Shown piece by piece: positions 51,040 to 58,232 of a DNA stretch of 64,000 bases (the first letter of the stretch is position 1; each line of letters begins with the position of its first letter). The position numbers and the translations under genes are program-made. Origin of the DNA: Thermosporothrix hazakensis (GTDB lineage Bacteria > Chloroflexota > Ktedonobacteria > Ktedonobacterales > Ktedonobacteraceae). Location: assembly GCF_003253565.1 (NCBI RefSeq), contig NZ_QKUF01000001.1, positions 62,001 through 126,000 of the forward strand, in the 5' to 3' direction. The notes beneath the pieces were generated by a model. It ran no database searches and had not been told where the DNA came from. It worked only from the letters and a program-made list of their open reading frames with translations.

Positions 51040-51879
51040 TCAAACGGATTCTCGCTTGCGGAAGAAGGCCTCGTTCATGCTGCCCGTGCGATATCCTTGA
51101 AGATCAACCGTGACATAGAGGTAGCCAATCTGCCGTAACTCCTGCGTCACACGGCGGCTGATTTCCTCATCAATCAGGCGCGGGATCTCCGAGCGCTCGA
51201 CCTCGATGCGCGCCAGCTTCTCATGATGACGCACGCGTACCTGCTTGAACCCCAGTTCATGCAACACCTTTTCCGCCCGATAGATCATGCGTAGCGAGGC
51301 CACATCGACCTTCTGCCCGTAGGCGATTCGCGACGAGAAGCAGGCCATCGCAGGCTTATTCCAGACCGGCACATTCAACCATTTCGCGACCGCTCGAATC
51401 TCCTGCTTGCCCATCCCAGCTTCTTTCAGGGGACCACGCACGCCAAACTCACGCGCCGCCCGCTGCCCGGGGCGAAAGTCACCCAGATCATCCCGATTCA
51501 GGCCATAGGCGATATAGCGCAGGTTTCGCTCCCGGGCAATCGGTTCCAGTCGCGTAAACAGCTCGGTCTTGCAGAAGTAGCAACGCAGCACTGTATTCTC
51601 GGTGTAGCGCTCGTCCTCAAGTTCGTGGGTTTCGATCTGGAGCAGCGGAACCCCCATCTGCCGCGCGACCTCGATAGCCGCCTGTGTCTCCTCGGGCCCG
51701 TAGGCAGGAGAGGCTGCGATCACGCCTAGCGCCCGCTCCCCGAGTACATCATGCGCCACTTTCAGCAGCAGGGCGCTATCAACCCCACCTGAATAGGCCA
51801 CCAGCACAGAGCCCATCTCGCGCAAAATGGCCCGCAGGTGCTCATATTTTGCCTGTGTCTCGGCGTCCAATCTTTCCAT
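51040..51879 (-). CDS. larE: ATP-dependent sulfur transferase LarE
   Basis: PP-loop ATPase of 279 aa. It has AYSGGVDSALLLKVA at residues 28-42, RCYFCK (C100, C103) and KPAMACFSSRIAYG with C180 at the position of the sacrificial cysteine. In lactobacilli LarE adds sulfur to the nickel-pincer cofactor of lactate racemase. The Lar partners LarB and LarC are not in the window. AGGAG lies 8 nt before the ATG at 51879. It is the first gene of a larE-cysteine desulfurase unit. Confidence 0.9.
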   Translation of the reverse strand: MERLDAETQAKYEHLRAILREMGSVLVAYSGGVDSALLLKVAHDVLGERALGVIAASPAYGPEETQAAIEVARQMGVPLLQIETHELEDERYTENTVLRCYFCKTELFTRLEPIARERNLRYIAYGLNRDDLGDFRPGQRAAREFGVRGPLKEAGMGKQEIRAVAKWLNVPVWNKPAMACFSSRIAYGQKVDVASLRMIYRAEKVLHELGFKQVRVRHHEKLARIEVERSEIPRLIDEEISRRVTQELRQIGYLYVTVDLQGYRTGSMNEAFFRKRESV

Positions 51880-52006
51880 TCTCCCGGCTCCTGCGAGAAA
51901 TTTTCTCGTTTCTTTTCAGAATAAACACATAGAGATGCATCTGTCCATCACAATATGCTATAACTCTCTTATTGAGCAATCACGAAGCGAAAGGGACAAG
52001 CGTTGT

Positions 52007-52636
52007 ATGTCTACATCCATAGCTGCCGTGATTCTGGCAGCAGGCACATCCAGCCGAATGAGGGCAGGCCAGCACAAACTGTTGCTTCCGCTCGGCGAGC
52101 AGCCGGTGCTCGCGCATGTGCTTCGGGCAGTGCTCGCGTCCCGGGCTCGCCCGGTCGTCCTGGTACTTGGCTACCAGGCGCAGCGCATCAAGGAACAGCT
52201 TGCACTTTCCCACCCTGATCTGATCGCAGTGGAAAATCCGGCCTATCAGGAGGGAATGAGCACCTCACTGCATGCCGGGCTGCATGCCCTTGAACCGTAT
52301 CCCGTTGAGGGCGCATGCATTGTCCTGGGAGATCAGCCATTGCTTTCTGCGTCGATTCTGGATACACTTATCGCAGAAAAGCGTACGACTGGCAAGCGCA
52401 TTATTGCCCCACTCTATGAGGGCAGACGCGGCAATCCAGTCCTCTTTGATGCCAGTCTCTTTCCAGAGCTGCTGTGCGTTCGCGGAGACGAGGGCGGGCG
52501 GCAGGTCATTGCCCGGCATGCGGATGAAGTCGCGACTATCGAAGCAGGCACGATCGAGACGGCCACCGACGTCGACACCTGGGAAGCCTATCAACAGGTC
52601 GTGACGCTCTGGAATACCAACGACAGGGAATCCTGA
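52007..52636 (+). CDS. MocA-like nucleotidyltransferase (molybdenum-cofactor cytidylyltransferase family)
   Basis: A 209-aa NTP transferase with the glycine-rich start VILAAGTSSRMRAGQHKLLL (nucleotide binding), GLHALEPY, the metal-binding VLGDQPLL, and GNPVLFDASLFPEL plus GDEGGRQVIARHADEV. This pattern is typical of MocA/CoxC-like enzymes that add CMP to molybdopterin for xanthine-dehydrogenase-family enzymes, but no such enzyme is nearby. The ATG at 52007 has AAAGGGA upstream. The longer frame has no start signal. Its TGA overlaps the next ATG. Confidence 0.85.
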   Translation: MSTSIAAVILAAGTSSRMRAGQHKLLLPLGEQPVLAHVLRAVLASRARPVVLVLGYQAQRIKEQLALSHPDLIAVENPAYQEGMSTSLHAGLHALEPYPVEGACIVLGDQPLLSASILDTLIAEKRTTGKRIIAPLYEGRRGNPVLFDASLFPELLCVRGDEGGRQVIARHADEVATIEAGTIETATDVDTWEAYQQVVTLWNTNDRES

Positions 52637-53010
52637 TGCAAGAAGATACCAAGAAAAAGCAGGCTGCATTCTGGCTCGAATACAGCCAGCATCTTTCCAA
52701 CGCGATTCGCTATGTCGAGGCACTCTCTGCCGCGGAGAAAGCGGTTGCTCTCGACCCGACAAACACTGAGGCATGGTATGTCAAAGGCACATGCCTTGCG
52801 ATGCTCAAACGCCAGCAGGAGGCGCTGGCAGACTTCGAGCATGCGCTGAGCCTGAACCCAACCTATGTCCCGGCATGGGACGGCAAAGCCTGGGTGCTCG
52901 GCATTCTGGGACGCAAAGCGGAGGCGCTCGCCGCGATCAATCGCGCATTGGAGCTTGACCCCGACTACTTTGCCGCCCAGAAACGCAAGGAACGCCTGGA
53001 AGCGCTCTAG
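52636..53010 (+). CDS. Tetratricopeptide-repeat protein
   Basis: A 124-aa protein of about three TPR units (AIRYVEALSAAEKAVALDP; AWYVKGTCLAMLKRQQEAL; AWDGKAWVLGILGRKAEAL). A protein-protein interaction module; partner unknown. Its ATG overlaps the stop of the nucleotidyltransferase gene (TGATG), so the two are coupled. Its last 4 nt overlap the end of the convergent PAP2-like gene. Confidence 0.88.
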   Translation: MQEDTKKKQAAFWLEYSQHLSNAIRYVEALSAAEKAVALDPTNTEAWYVKGTCLAMLKRQQEALADFEHALSLNPTYVPAWDGKAWVLGILGRKAEALAAINRALELDPDYFAAQKRKERLEAL

Positions 53011-53837
53011 ACCTTTGCGGGCCGCCGCCAGAGCAGCAGGCCCCCGATCGCCGCACAGGCCGCCGCCGCGCCGAGCAGATACCCGGCCAGCGTGTCGGTC
53101 AAAACATGATTGCCGATATAGAACTGCATAAAGCCACCGAAAAAGGCCAGAAACAGGAAGCATCCCGCCAGCAGCTCACGCAGCACAGGCACACGCAGGT
53201 GCTTCCAGCAGAGCCAGCAGGCGATCAGGCCAAGAAACATCCAGCGCAAGGCATGCCCGCTCGGATAGCCGCTCTCGCCGGTTATATCTTCGGGTGGTAG
53301 TTTGGAAAGATCATCCATCGGTAGGGGCATCTGAGCCACATCGCGGGCCCAACTGGCCTTCTCAGCGATTGGCGCGGGAATCTCGTTCCAGAAACCAAGC
53401 GCGGTCTTCACCTCGACGATCTTCGGCTGACCATACATCTGGGGACAGGCCAGCGTGGTAAGGCCGGAACGGAGGGCTGATGGCATAGTAAATTCAAAGG
53501 CCAGCTTCCCGGCAACCTCAAAACCCATAGCCACGGCCAGCAAAAAGACCAGCAGAATCACAACGCGCTTACGATACCCGAGGAGCCAGCACAGCCCGCC
53601 AAGCAGCACTGTGAACAGGAGGCTGACCGGAAAAACCCCGGCCCGCCGCCACTCCCAGAAGAGGCAGTCAATCCGCGTCGCCGGGCGAAGCAGCCATTGC
53701 TGTTCCAGCCGCAGCACCGGCGTGTGAAAGACCCCCGCAGCATACAGAGCGGTACAGAGGAGGAAAAGCAGAAAGAGGATCACTGCCGCCAGAAACCATC
53801 TATATGCAGGGACGCGTGCTTTTTGTGCTCTATTCAT
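53007..53837 (-). CDS. PAP2-superfamily-like membrane phosphatase (degenerate first motif)
   Basis: A 276-aa membrane protein with about six helices. PAP2 motif 2 is GYPSGHALRW and motif 3 is GNHVLTDTLAGYLLG, with the catalytic His/Asp. The first motif should read K-x6-RP but here reads KLAFEFTMPS, so the arginine is missing. It may be a divergent lipid phosphatase. The long central loop contains KTALGFWNEIP. The start MNRAQKA has only a weak ribosome binding site. Confidence 0.75.
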   Translation of the reverse strand: MNRAQKARVPAYRWFLAAVILFLLFLLCTALYAAGVFHTPVLRLEQQWLLRPATRIDCLFWEWRRAGVFPVSLLFTVLLGGLCWLLGYRKRVVILLVFLLAVAMGFEVAGKLAFEFTMPSALRSGLTTLACPQMYGQPKIVEVKTALGFWNEIPAPIAEKASWARDVAQMPLPMDDLSKLPPEDITGESGYPSGHALRWMFLGLIACWLCWKHLRVPVLRELLAGCFLFLAFFGGFMQFYIGNHVLTDTLAGYLLGAAAACAAIGGLLLWRRPAKV

Positions 53838-54039
53838 TCACCTGTTTACCTGTTTCAATGGAATTGTCGCTCATCTCTCGATGACGCATCCCTTCAGATT
53901 CACGTTTTCCCGAAAGGACGCATGGAACTCTCTGATATCTACGAACAAGTACAGACAGAAAGCACACAAAAGTAGCAAAAATATCCCATTTGCCGGTAGC
54001 GTCAGACAACCATTCTGGCATCTGGAATCGTACACTGTT

Positions 54040-54094
54040 AAAGGGAGCACTCCCTTTTATGTGGCTGTTTCACCAACTCATTGGAGATCATTGA
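54040..54094 (+). promoter_or_regulatory. Hairpin and 11-codon leader ORF before the ABC-kinase gene
   Basis: AAAGGGAG-CA-CTCCCTTT (54040-54057) forms an 8-bp hairpin that covers a Shine-Dalgarno and is followed by TTAT. A short ORF MWLFHQLIGDH starts right after it at 54059 and stops at 54094, one base before the ABC gene ATG. The GGAG used by the ABC gene lies inside this ORF. The layout resembles leader-peptide attenuators of antibiotic-resistance genes. Function is inferred only. Confidence 0.45.
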
Positions 54095-54095
54095 A

Positions 54096-56909
54096 ATGTT
54101 GGACAGTAACAGGAAGCGAAAAACGCCGGAAAGCAAACCGGGTCGCCATAGTTTTACGCATCTCCTGAGCTTTGCAAAACCGTACTGGTGGCAACTGGTC
54201 ATTGTCCTGTTTGCGACCTTCCTGATCAGCGGCTTACAAATGCTCTACCCCGCCATTCTGGGTAAGGTGATTGATAGCGTGCTGGCCCGAGATTTAACCG
54301 GGCTCAAGCATCTGATCTATCTGCTGCTCGGGCTGACCGCTATTGTCACCGTGATAAGCCTCGGACAAGTCCTGCTCAGCCTGACGTTGAGCGAAAAAGT
54401 GGTCATCGATCTGCGCACCACGCTCTATGAACACCTGCTCAAGCTGCCGCTTCGCTTCTTTCATGAGCACCATAGCGGCGAGTTGATCAGCAGGTTGACC
54501 AACGATGTCAGCACGATTCGTACCGCGATTACATCCAATATAACGGGTATGCTGCGGAACCTGATTACCGTGCTTTTCGGCGTGGCATTGCTCCTGATCG
54601 GCCCTGACCTTATTCTCACCCAGGTCAGGCGCTTCAATCTGACCATCCCGACAACCGATACCAGTAACCTGCTCCCGGTTCTGGGGATGGTCGCGCTGTT
54701 CTTTGTGCCCGGGCTGCTGCTCGCACTGCTGACCGGCGGCTTTCAGCGCAGGCAGAGTAAACGTGAATATGAGCTACTCGCTACCACCATCGAGGCCGCA
54801 AAGGAAGCCATCAGCAACGCAAAGATCGTGAAGGCCTTTACCCGCGAGGAACACGAGCTGCGGCGCTATCATCGCCTGACCGAGCTCCAGTTTGCGCAGA
54901 CCAAAAAGCGCATCTATTTGAGCTCGTTTGTGCAAACCCTCTCCGGGGCTCTGGTGTGGGCCGGTCTGATCGCGTTTCTCTGGTACAGTGGTATTGCCAT
55001 TCTTCACGGCACGCTGACCCTGGGGGCGCTGCTGATGGTCATCTTCTATTTCATGACGCTGATCTCGCCTCTGATCGGCATTTTTACAAACTATAATCAG
55101 CTTCAGGTCGCGCTAGGCGCCAGTGAACGTGCCTTCGAGCTCCTTGAACAGCCCATCAGTATCGCCGACGCCCCCAATGCGGCCCCGCTGCCTCCAGTTC
55201 AAGGCGAGATTCGCTTCGAGAAGGTGACATTTGGCTATATCCCGGAGCAGCCGGTACTGCAAGAACTCACCTTTGAGGTCCAGCCGGGCAAGATGGTCGC
55301 CCTGGTCGGCCCCAGTGGCGCAGGCAAAACAACCATCACGAATCTGATTCCGCGCTTCTTCGATATCCAGAGCGGACGCATTACCATTGACGGGCATGAT
55401 ATCCGTGATGTTCAGCTCAAGACGCTGCGCGAACAGATCAGCATGGTACAGCAAGAACCGGTCCTCTTTAACACAACCATCCGGGACAATATCGCCTATG
55501 GGCGCCTCAACGCCACGCAGGAGGAGATCGAGGCCGCCGCGCAGGCCGCCAACGCCGCTGAATTTATCGAGCAATTGCCAGATGCCTACTATACGGTGGT
55601 TGGGGAAGATGGCGTGAAGCTCTCAGCCGGGCAGCGCCAGCGTATCGCGATTGCCAGGGCTATTCTGCGCAACACGCCCATCCTGATTCTGGATGAGGCC
55701 ACCAGCGCCCTCGACAACGAGAGCGAGCGTCTGGTACAGGAAGCGCTGGCCCGCCTGATGAAGGAACGCACCACACTTGTTATTGCCCATCGCCTCAGCA
55801 CGGTAATGCACGCTGATACCATTCTGGTGATCGACAAGGGCCAGATCGTCGAACAGGGGACCCATCAAGAACTGATTGCACGGAGCGGGTTGTACTATCG
55901 ACTCTACACGACGAATCTGGAAGGTGATCTCTACAATATCCCAACAACGCCCATCCCGGAGCGCAATGAAAGTATTTTCGATCAGCCGGATAAGTATCTT
56001 CCCTTGAGCATCGAAGGCTGTACCACCTTGATACAGAACCGCTTCCCGGAGCTGGAAATTCATCATGTTACGCCGGTTCCCCTCGGGACCGACAACACCA
56101 CCATCGAGATTAATGATGAACTGATCTTCCGTGTGCCCAGAAGCCCGGACACGATCGAGCAGTTGTTAATCGAGATGCGTCTGTTGCCAGCATTAGAAAC
56201 GGCGCTCAGCGTGCAGGTGCCCCATTTTGAATACGTCTGGCCGGGCAATCCGCTTGCCTGCGGTGGCTATCGCAAGATTCGGGGCGTTCCGCTTTCCGAG
56301 AAAAAGATCACACCAGAGCTGCTGGCATCGCTGGTTCCCGACCTGACCACATTCTTTAACCAGTTGCACAGTTTCTCGCCAGAGCGTGCAATGGAGCTCG
56401 GGGTACTGGGCGGCGATCCGCAATGGTGGCGACAGCTCTATCAGCAGCGCTACCAGCCCATTCGCGAGTGTGTTTTTCCCTTGCTGCCGCCCGAGATTCG
56501 CCAGCGTGCCCGCCAGCTCTGGGAGCGCTTCCTGACCGATGATGAGAACTTCCTGTTCGAGCCGGTCTTGCTGCACTGTGACGTGCGGAAGGAACATATC
56601 ATTTATGATGATATCAAGCAGCGCGTCGCGGGGGTCATTGATTGGGGAGATGTCATTATTGGCGATCCCGCACGCGACTTTATGGACCTTGCCACCCAGT
56701 TTGGCTACAACTTTGTGGCGGCCTTGCTGGAAGAGTACAGCGGGATCATTGACAACCGCTTCTGGCAACGCCTGCACTTCTATCAACAGTACGATCCCTA
56801 TTCGGCAGCTCTCTGGGCGCTACAAGACCAGAATGAAGCGCGCCTGATGGAATGTCTGGCTCAGATCGAAGCGGCCATCTCTGATGTCACGATCGAGAGC
56901 GTCAACTAA
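54096..56909 (+). CDS. ABC exporter fused to an aminoglycoside-phosphotransferase-like kinase domain
   Basis: A 937-aa fusion. Residues 1-~310 form a six-helix type-IV exporter membrane domain (MsbA-like). Residues ~360-600 form a nucleotide-binding domain with Walker A GPSGAGKTT (405-413), signature LSAGQRQR (509; A for G), Walker B LILDEATSALD (D533, E534) and H-loop IAHRLSTV. From about 640 to the end is an APH/choline-kinase-fold domain: GTDNTTIEINDELIFRVPR, LLHCDVRKEHIIYDD with catalytic D829, and VIDWGDVIIGDPARDF with metal-binding D849. The ATG at 54096 has GGAG 9 nt upstream. The frame is unbroken across the junction. Substrate unknown. I know of no described protein with this arrangement. 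Confidence 0.9.
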   Translation: MLDSNRKRKTPESKPGRHSFTHLLSFAKPYWWQLVIVLFATFLISGLQMLYPAILGKVIDSVLARDLTGLKHLIYLLLGLTAIVTVISLGQVLLSLTLSEKVVIDLRTTLYEHLLKLPLRFFHEHHSGELISRLTNDVSTIRTAITSNITGMLRNLITVLFGVALLLIGPDLILTQVRRFNLTIPTTDTSNLLPVLGMVALFFVPGLLLALLTGGFQRRQSKREYELLATTIEAAKEAISNAKIVKAFTREEHELRRYHRLTELQFAQTKKRIYLSSFVQTLSGALVWAGLIAFLWYSGIAILHGTLTLGALLMVIFYFMTLISPLIGIFTNYNQLQVALGASERAFELLEQPISIADAPNAAPLPPVQGEIRFEKVTFGYIPEQPVLQELTFEVQPGKMVALVGPSGAGKTTITNLIPRFFDIQSGRITIDGHDIRDVQLKTLREQISMVQQEPVLFNTTIRDNIAYGRLNATQEEIEAAAQAANAAEFIEQLPDAYYTVVGEDGVKLSAGQRQRIAIARAILRNTPILILDEATSALDNESERLVQEALARLMKERTTLVIAHRLSTVMHADTILVIDKGQIVEQGTHQELIARSGLYYRLYTTNLEGDLYNIPTTPIPERNESIFDQPDKYLPLSIEGCTTLIQNRFPELEIHHVTPVPLGTDNTTIEINDELIFRVPRSPDTIEQLLIEMRLLPALETALSVQVPHFEYVWPGNPLACGGYRKIRGVPLSEKKITPELLASLVPDLTTFFNQLHSFSPERAMELGVLGGDPQWWRQLYQQRYQPIRECVFPLLPPEIRQRARQLWERFLTDDENFLFEPVLLHCDVRKEHIIYDDIKQRVAGVIDWGDVIIGDPARDFMDLATQFGYNFVAALLEEYSGIIDNRFWQRLHFYQQYDPYSAALWALQDQNEARLMECLAQIEAAISDVTIESVN

Positions 56910-56933
56910 GGGTAGCCTGCAAAACGGCTACCC
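56910..56933. terminator. Hairpin between the ABC-kinase gene and tmk
   Basis: Eight-bp stem GGGTAGCC / GGCTACCC (56910-56917 and 56926-56933). It lies between convergent genes and has only a short T content on either side, so it may be a weak shared terminator. Confidence 0.5.
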
Positions 56934-57572
56934 CTCATTCTGTTGTAGCAGCGGCTCGATCAGCGCAATGATATGCGCATGAACCACGTCGGGAGGCAAC
57001 GAGGCATCAATCACCTTGATACGCTCGGGATGCGCCTGTGCCAGCGCGAGGAAGGCAGAGCGCAACGTCCGGTGAAATGCCTCCTCCGCCTGATCGAAAT
57101 GCGTGCGATGCGCCCGGTCTTTGCCCTCGGCAGTGCGACTGTGTACCTTTGCCGGATCAAGATCGAGCAGAATCGTGAGATCAGGTACACGGCCTCCCAT
57201 CGCCAGCAACGAAAGCCGCCTGATCAGATCTGTTCCCAGGCCACGTGCAGCCCCCTGATAGACCATACTGGAATCAAAGCAGCGATCAGTCAGAACGAGC
57301 TTCCCGGCGTCCAGGGCAGGCACAATCACCGTGGCGAAATGCTGTGCCCGGTCGGCCTGAAAGAGAAAGGCTTCTGCAAGCGGGGTAACATGCAGATCGG
57401 CCCGTTCCAGCAGCAAACGCCGGATCTCGACCCCGAGCGGCGTTCCTCCCGGTTCCCGGGTACGCAGAAAATCAACTCCGCGCTGCTCAAGCCAGTGATG
57501 GAGAAGCTGCAACTGGGTTGTTTTGCCAGCGCCATCAAGGCCCTCAAAAGAGATGAACAGCCCTTTTCTCAC
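56928..57572 (-). CDS. tmk: Thymidylate kinase
   Basis: Phosphorylates dTMP to dTDP. It is 214 aa. It has the P-loop FEGLDGAGKTTQ, the DRY-equivalent LTDRCFDSSMVYQG and the TREPGGTP motif. The GTG at 57572 has GAGGG 8 nt upstream, inside the end of dcd, and only 2 nt separate the genes, so dcd and tmk are co-translated. The LID region (RTAEGKDRAHRTHFD) contains arginines, as in the E. coli-type enzyme. Confidence 0.95.
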   Translation of the reverse strand: MRKGLFISFEGLDGAGKTTQLQLLHHWLEQRGVDFLRTREPGGTPLGVEIRRLLLERADLHVTPLAEAFLFQADRAQHFATVIVPALDAGKLVLTDRCFDSSMVYQGAARGLGTDLIRRLSLLAMGGRVPDLTILLDLDPAKVHSRTAEGKDRAHRTHFDQAEEAFHRTLRSAFLALAQAHPERIKVIDASLPPDVVHAHIIALIEPLLQQNEG

Positions 57573-57574
57573 CC

Positions 57575-58177
57575 TTATTTCCCTCTATCGGTGCGATAAA
57601 TATCGTAGTCCCAGTCAAAATAGGGTTTCGGCAGCATATCTTCCGGGGTCCATTCGGCAAGCTCGCGACCGGCCTTGCCATATTTTCCCCTATACTCTTT
57701 GAGCGTCTCGCCGACATACTCAAATGTCAACTGACAGATACGAAAACCAACCGGAACATAGATTGTGGTCTGGGTGTGGTTGCTGATTTCCATCGTCCAG
57801 CGCCCGATATAGCCCACATCACCCACACCAGCACAGCGACAGACGGACAGCCCCGAGCGAGCCACGGTGCTGCGCGAGTACATTTTCGCCAGGAAACCAT
57901 TGTGCCCGCCGATAATCTCCTGTGTGTGGGCCAGAATCGTCGTGCCCGGCCGAATGGCAATCTTTCCATTTTGAGCCTTGCGCGGCTCGCCCCAGTAGCG
58001 GCGAATCTCTTCGGGGTTATCGAGATGCATGACCTCCACGTTTGCATCTCCTTGAAAATACCACTCACCCAGGCGACAATCATACGAGTTTGTGCCTAGA
58101 TGCCGTTCGTTAAAAGGCTCTATCACAATATTCCCGTTCTTCATTTCTTCGAGAATACGCTTATCAGATAATAACAT
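57575..58177 (-). CDS. dcd: dCTP deaminase
   Basis: Deaminates dCTP to dUTP (possibly bifunctional to dUMP) for thymidylate synthesis. It is 200 aa with family motifs LGTNSYDCRLG, LAHTQEIIGG, KMYSRSTVARSGLSV and YVPVGFRICQLTFE. The ATG at 58177 was chosen because GGAG lies 5 nt upstream. The 10-codon longer form lacks a ribosome binding site. It is followed by tmk after 2 nt and preceded by the exonuclease gene at a 55-nt gap. Confidence 0.93.
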   Translation of the reverse strand: MLLSDKRILEEMKNGNIVIEPFNERHLGTNSYDCRLGEWYFQGDANVEVMHLDNPEEIRRYWGEPRKAQNGKIAIRPGTTILAHTQEIIGGHNGFLAKMYSRSTVARSGLSVCRCAGVGDVGYIGRWTMEISNHTQTTIYVPVGFRICQLTFEYVGETLKEYRGKYGKAGRELAEWTPEDMLPKPYFDWDYDIYRTDRGK

Positions 58178-58232
58178 AGTGTCTCCAAGCTTTGTATCAG
58201 TTGTCAAGGCAGCGCTCAGATGAAGCTGTATT

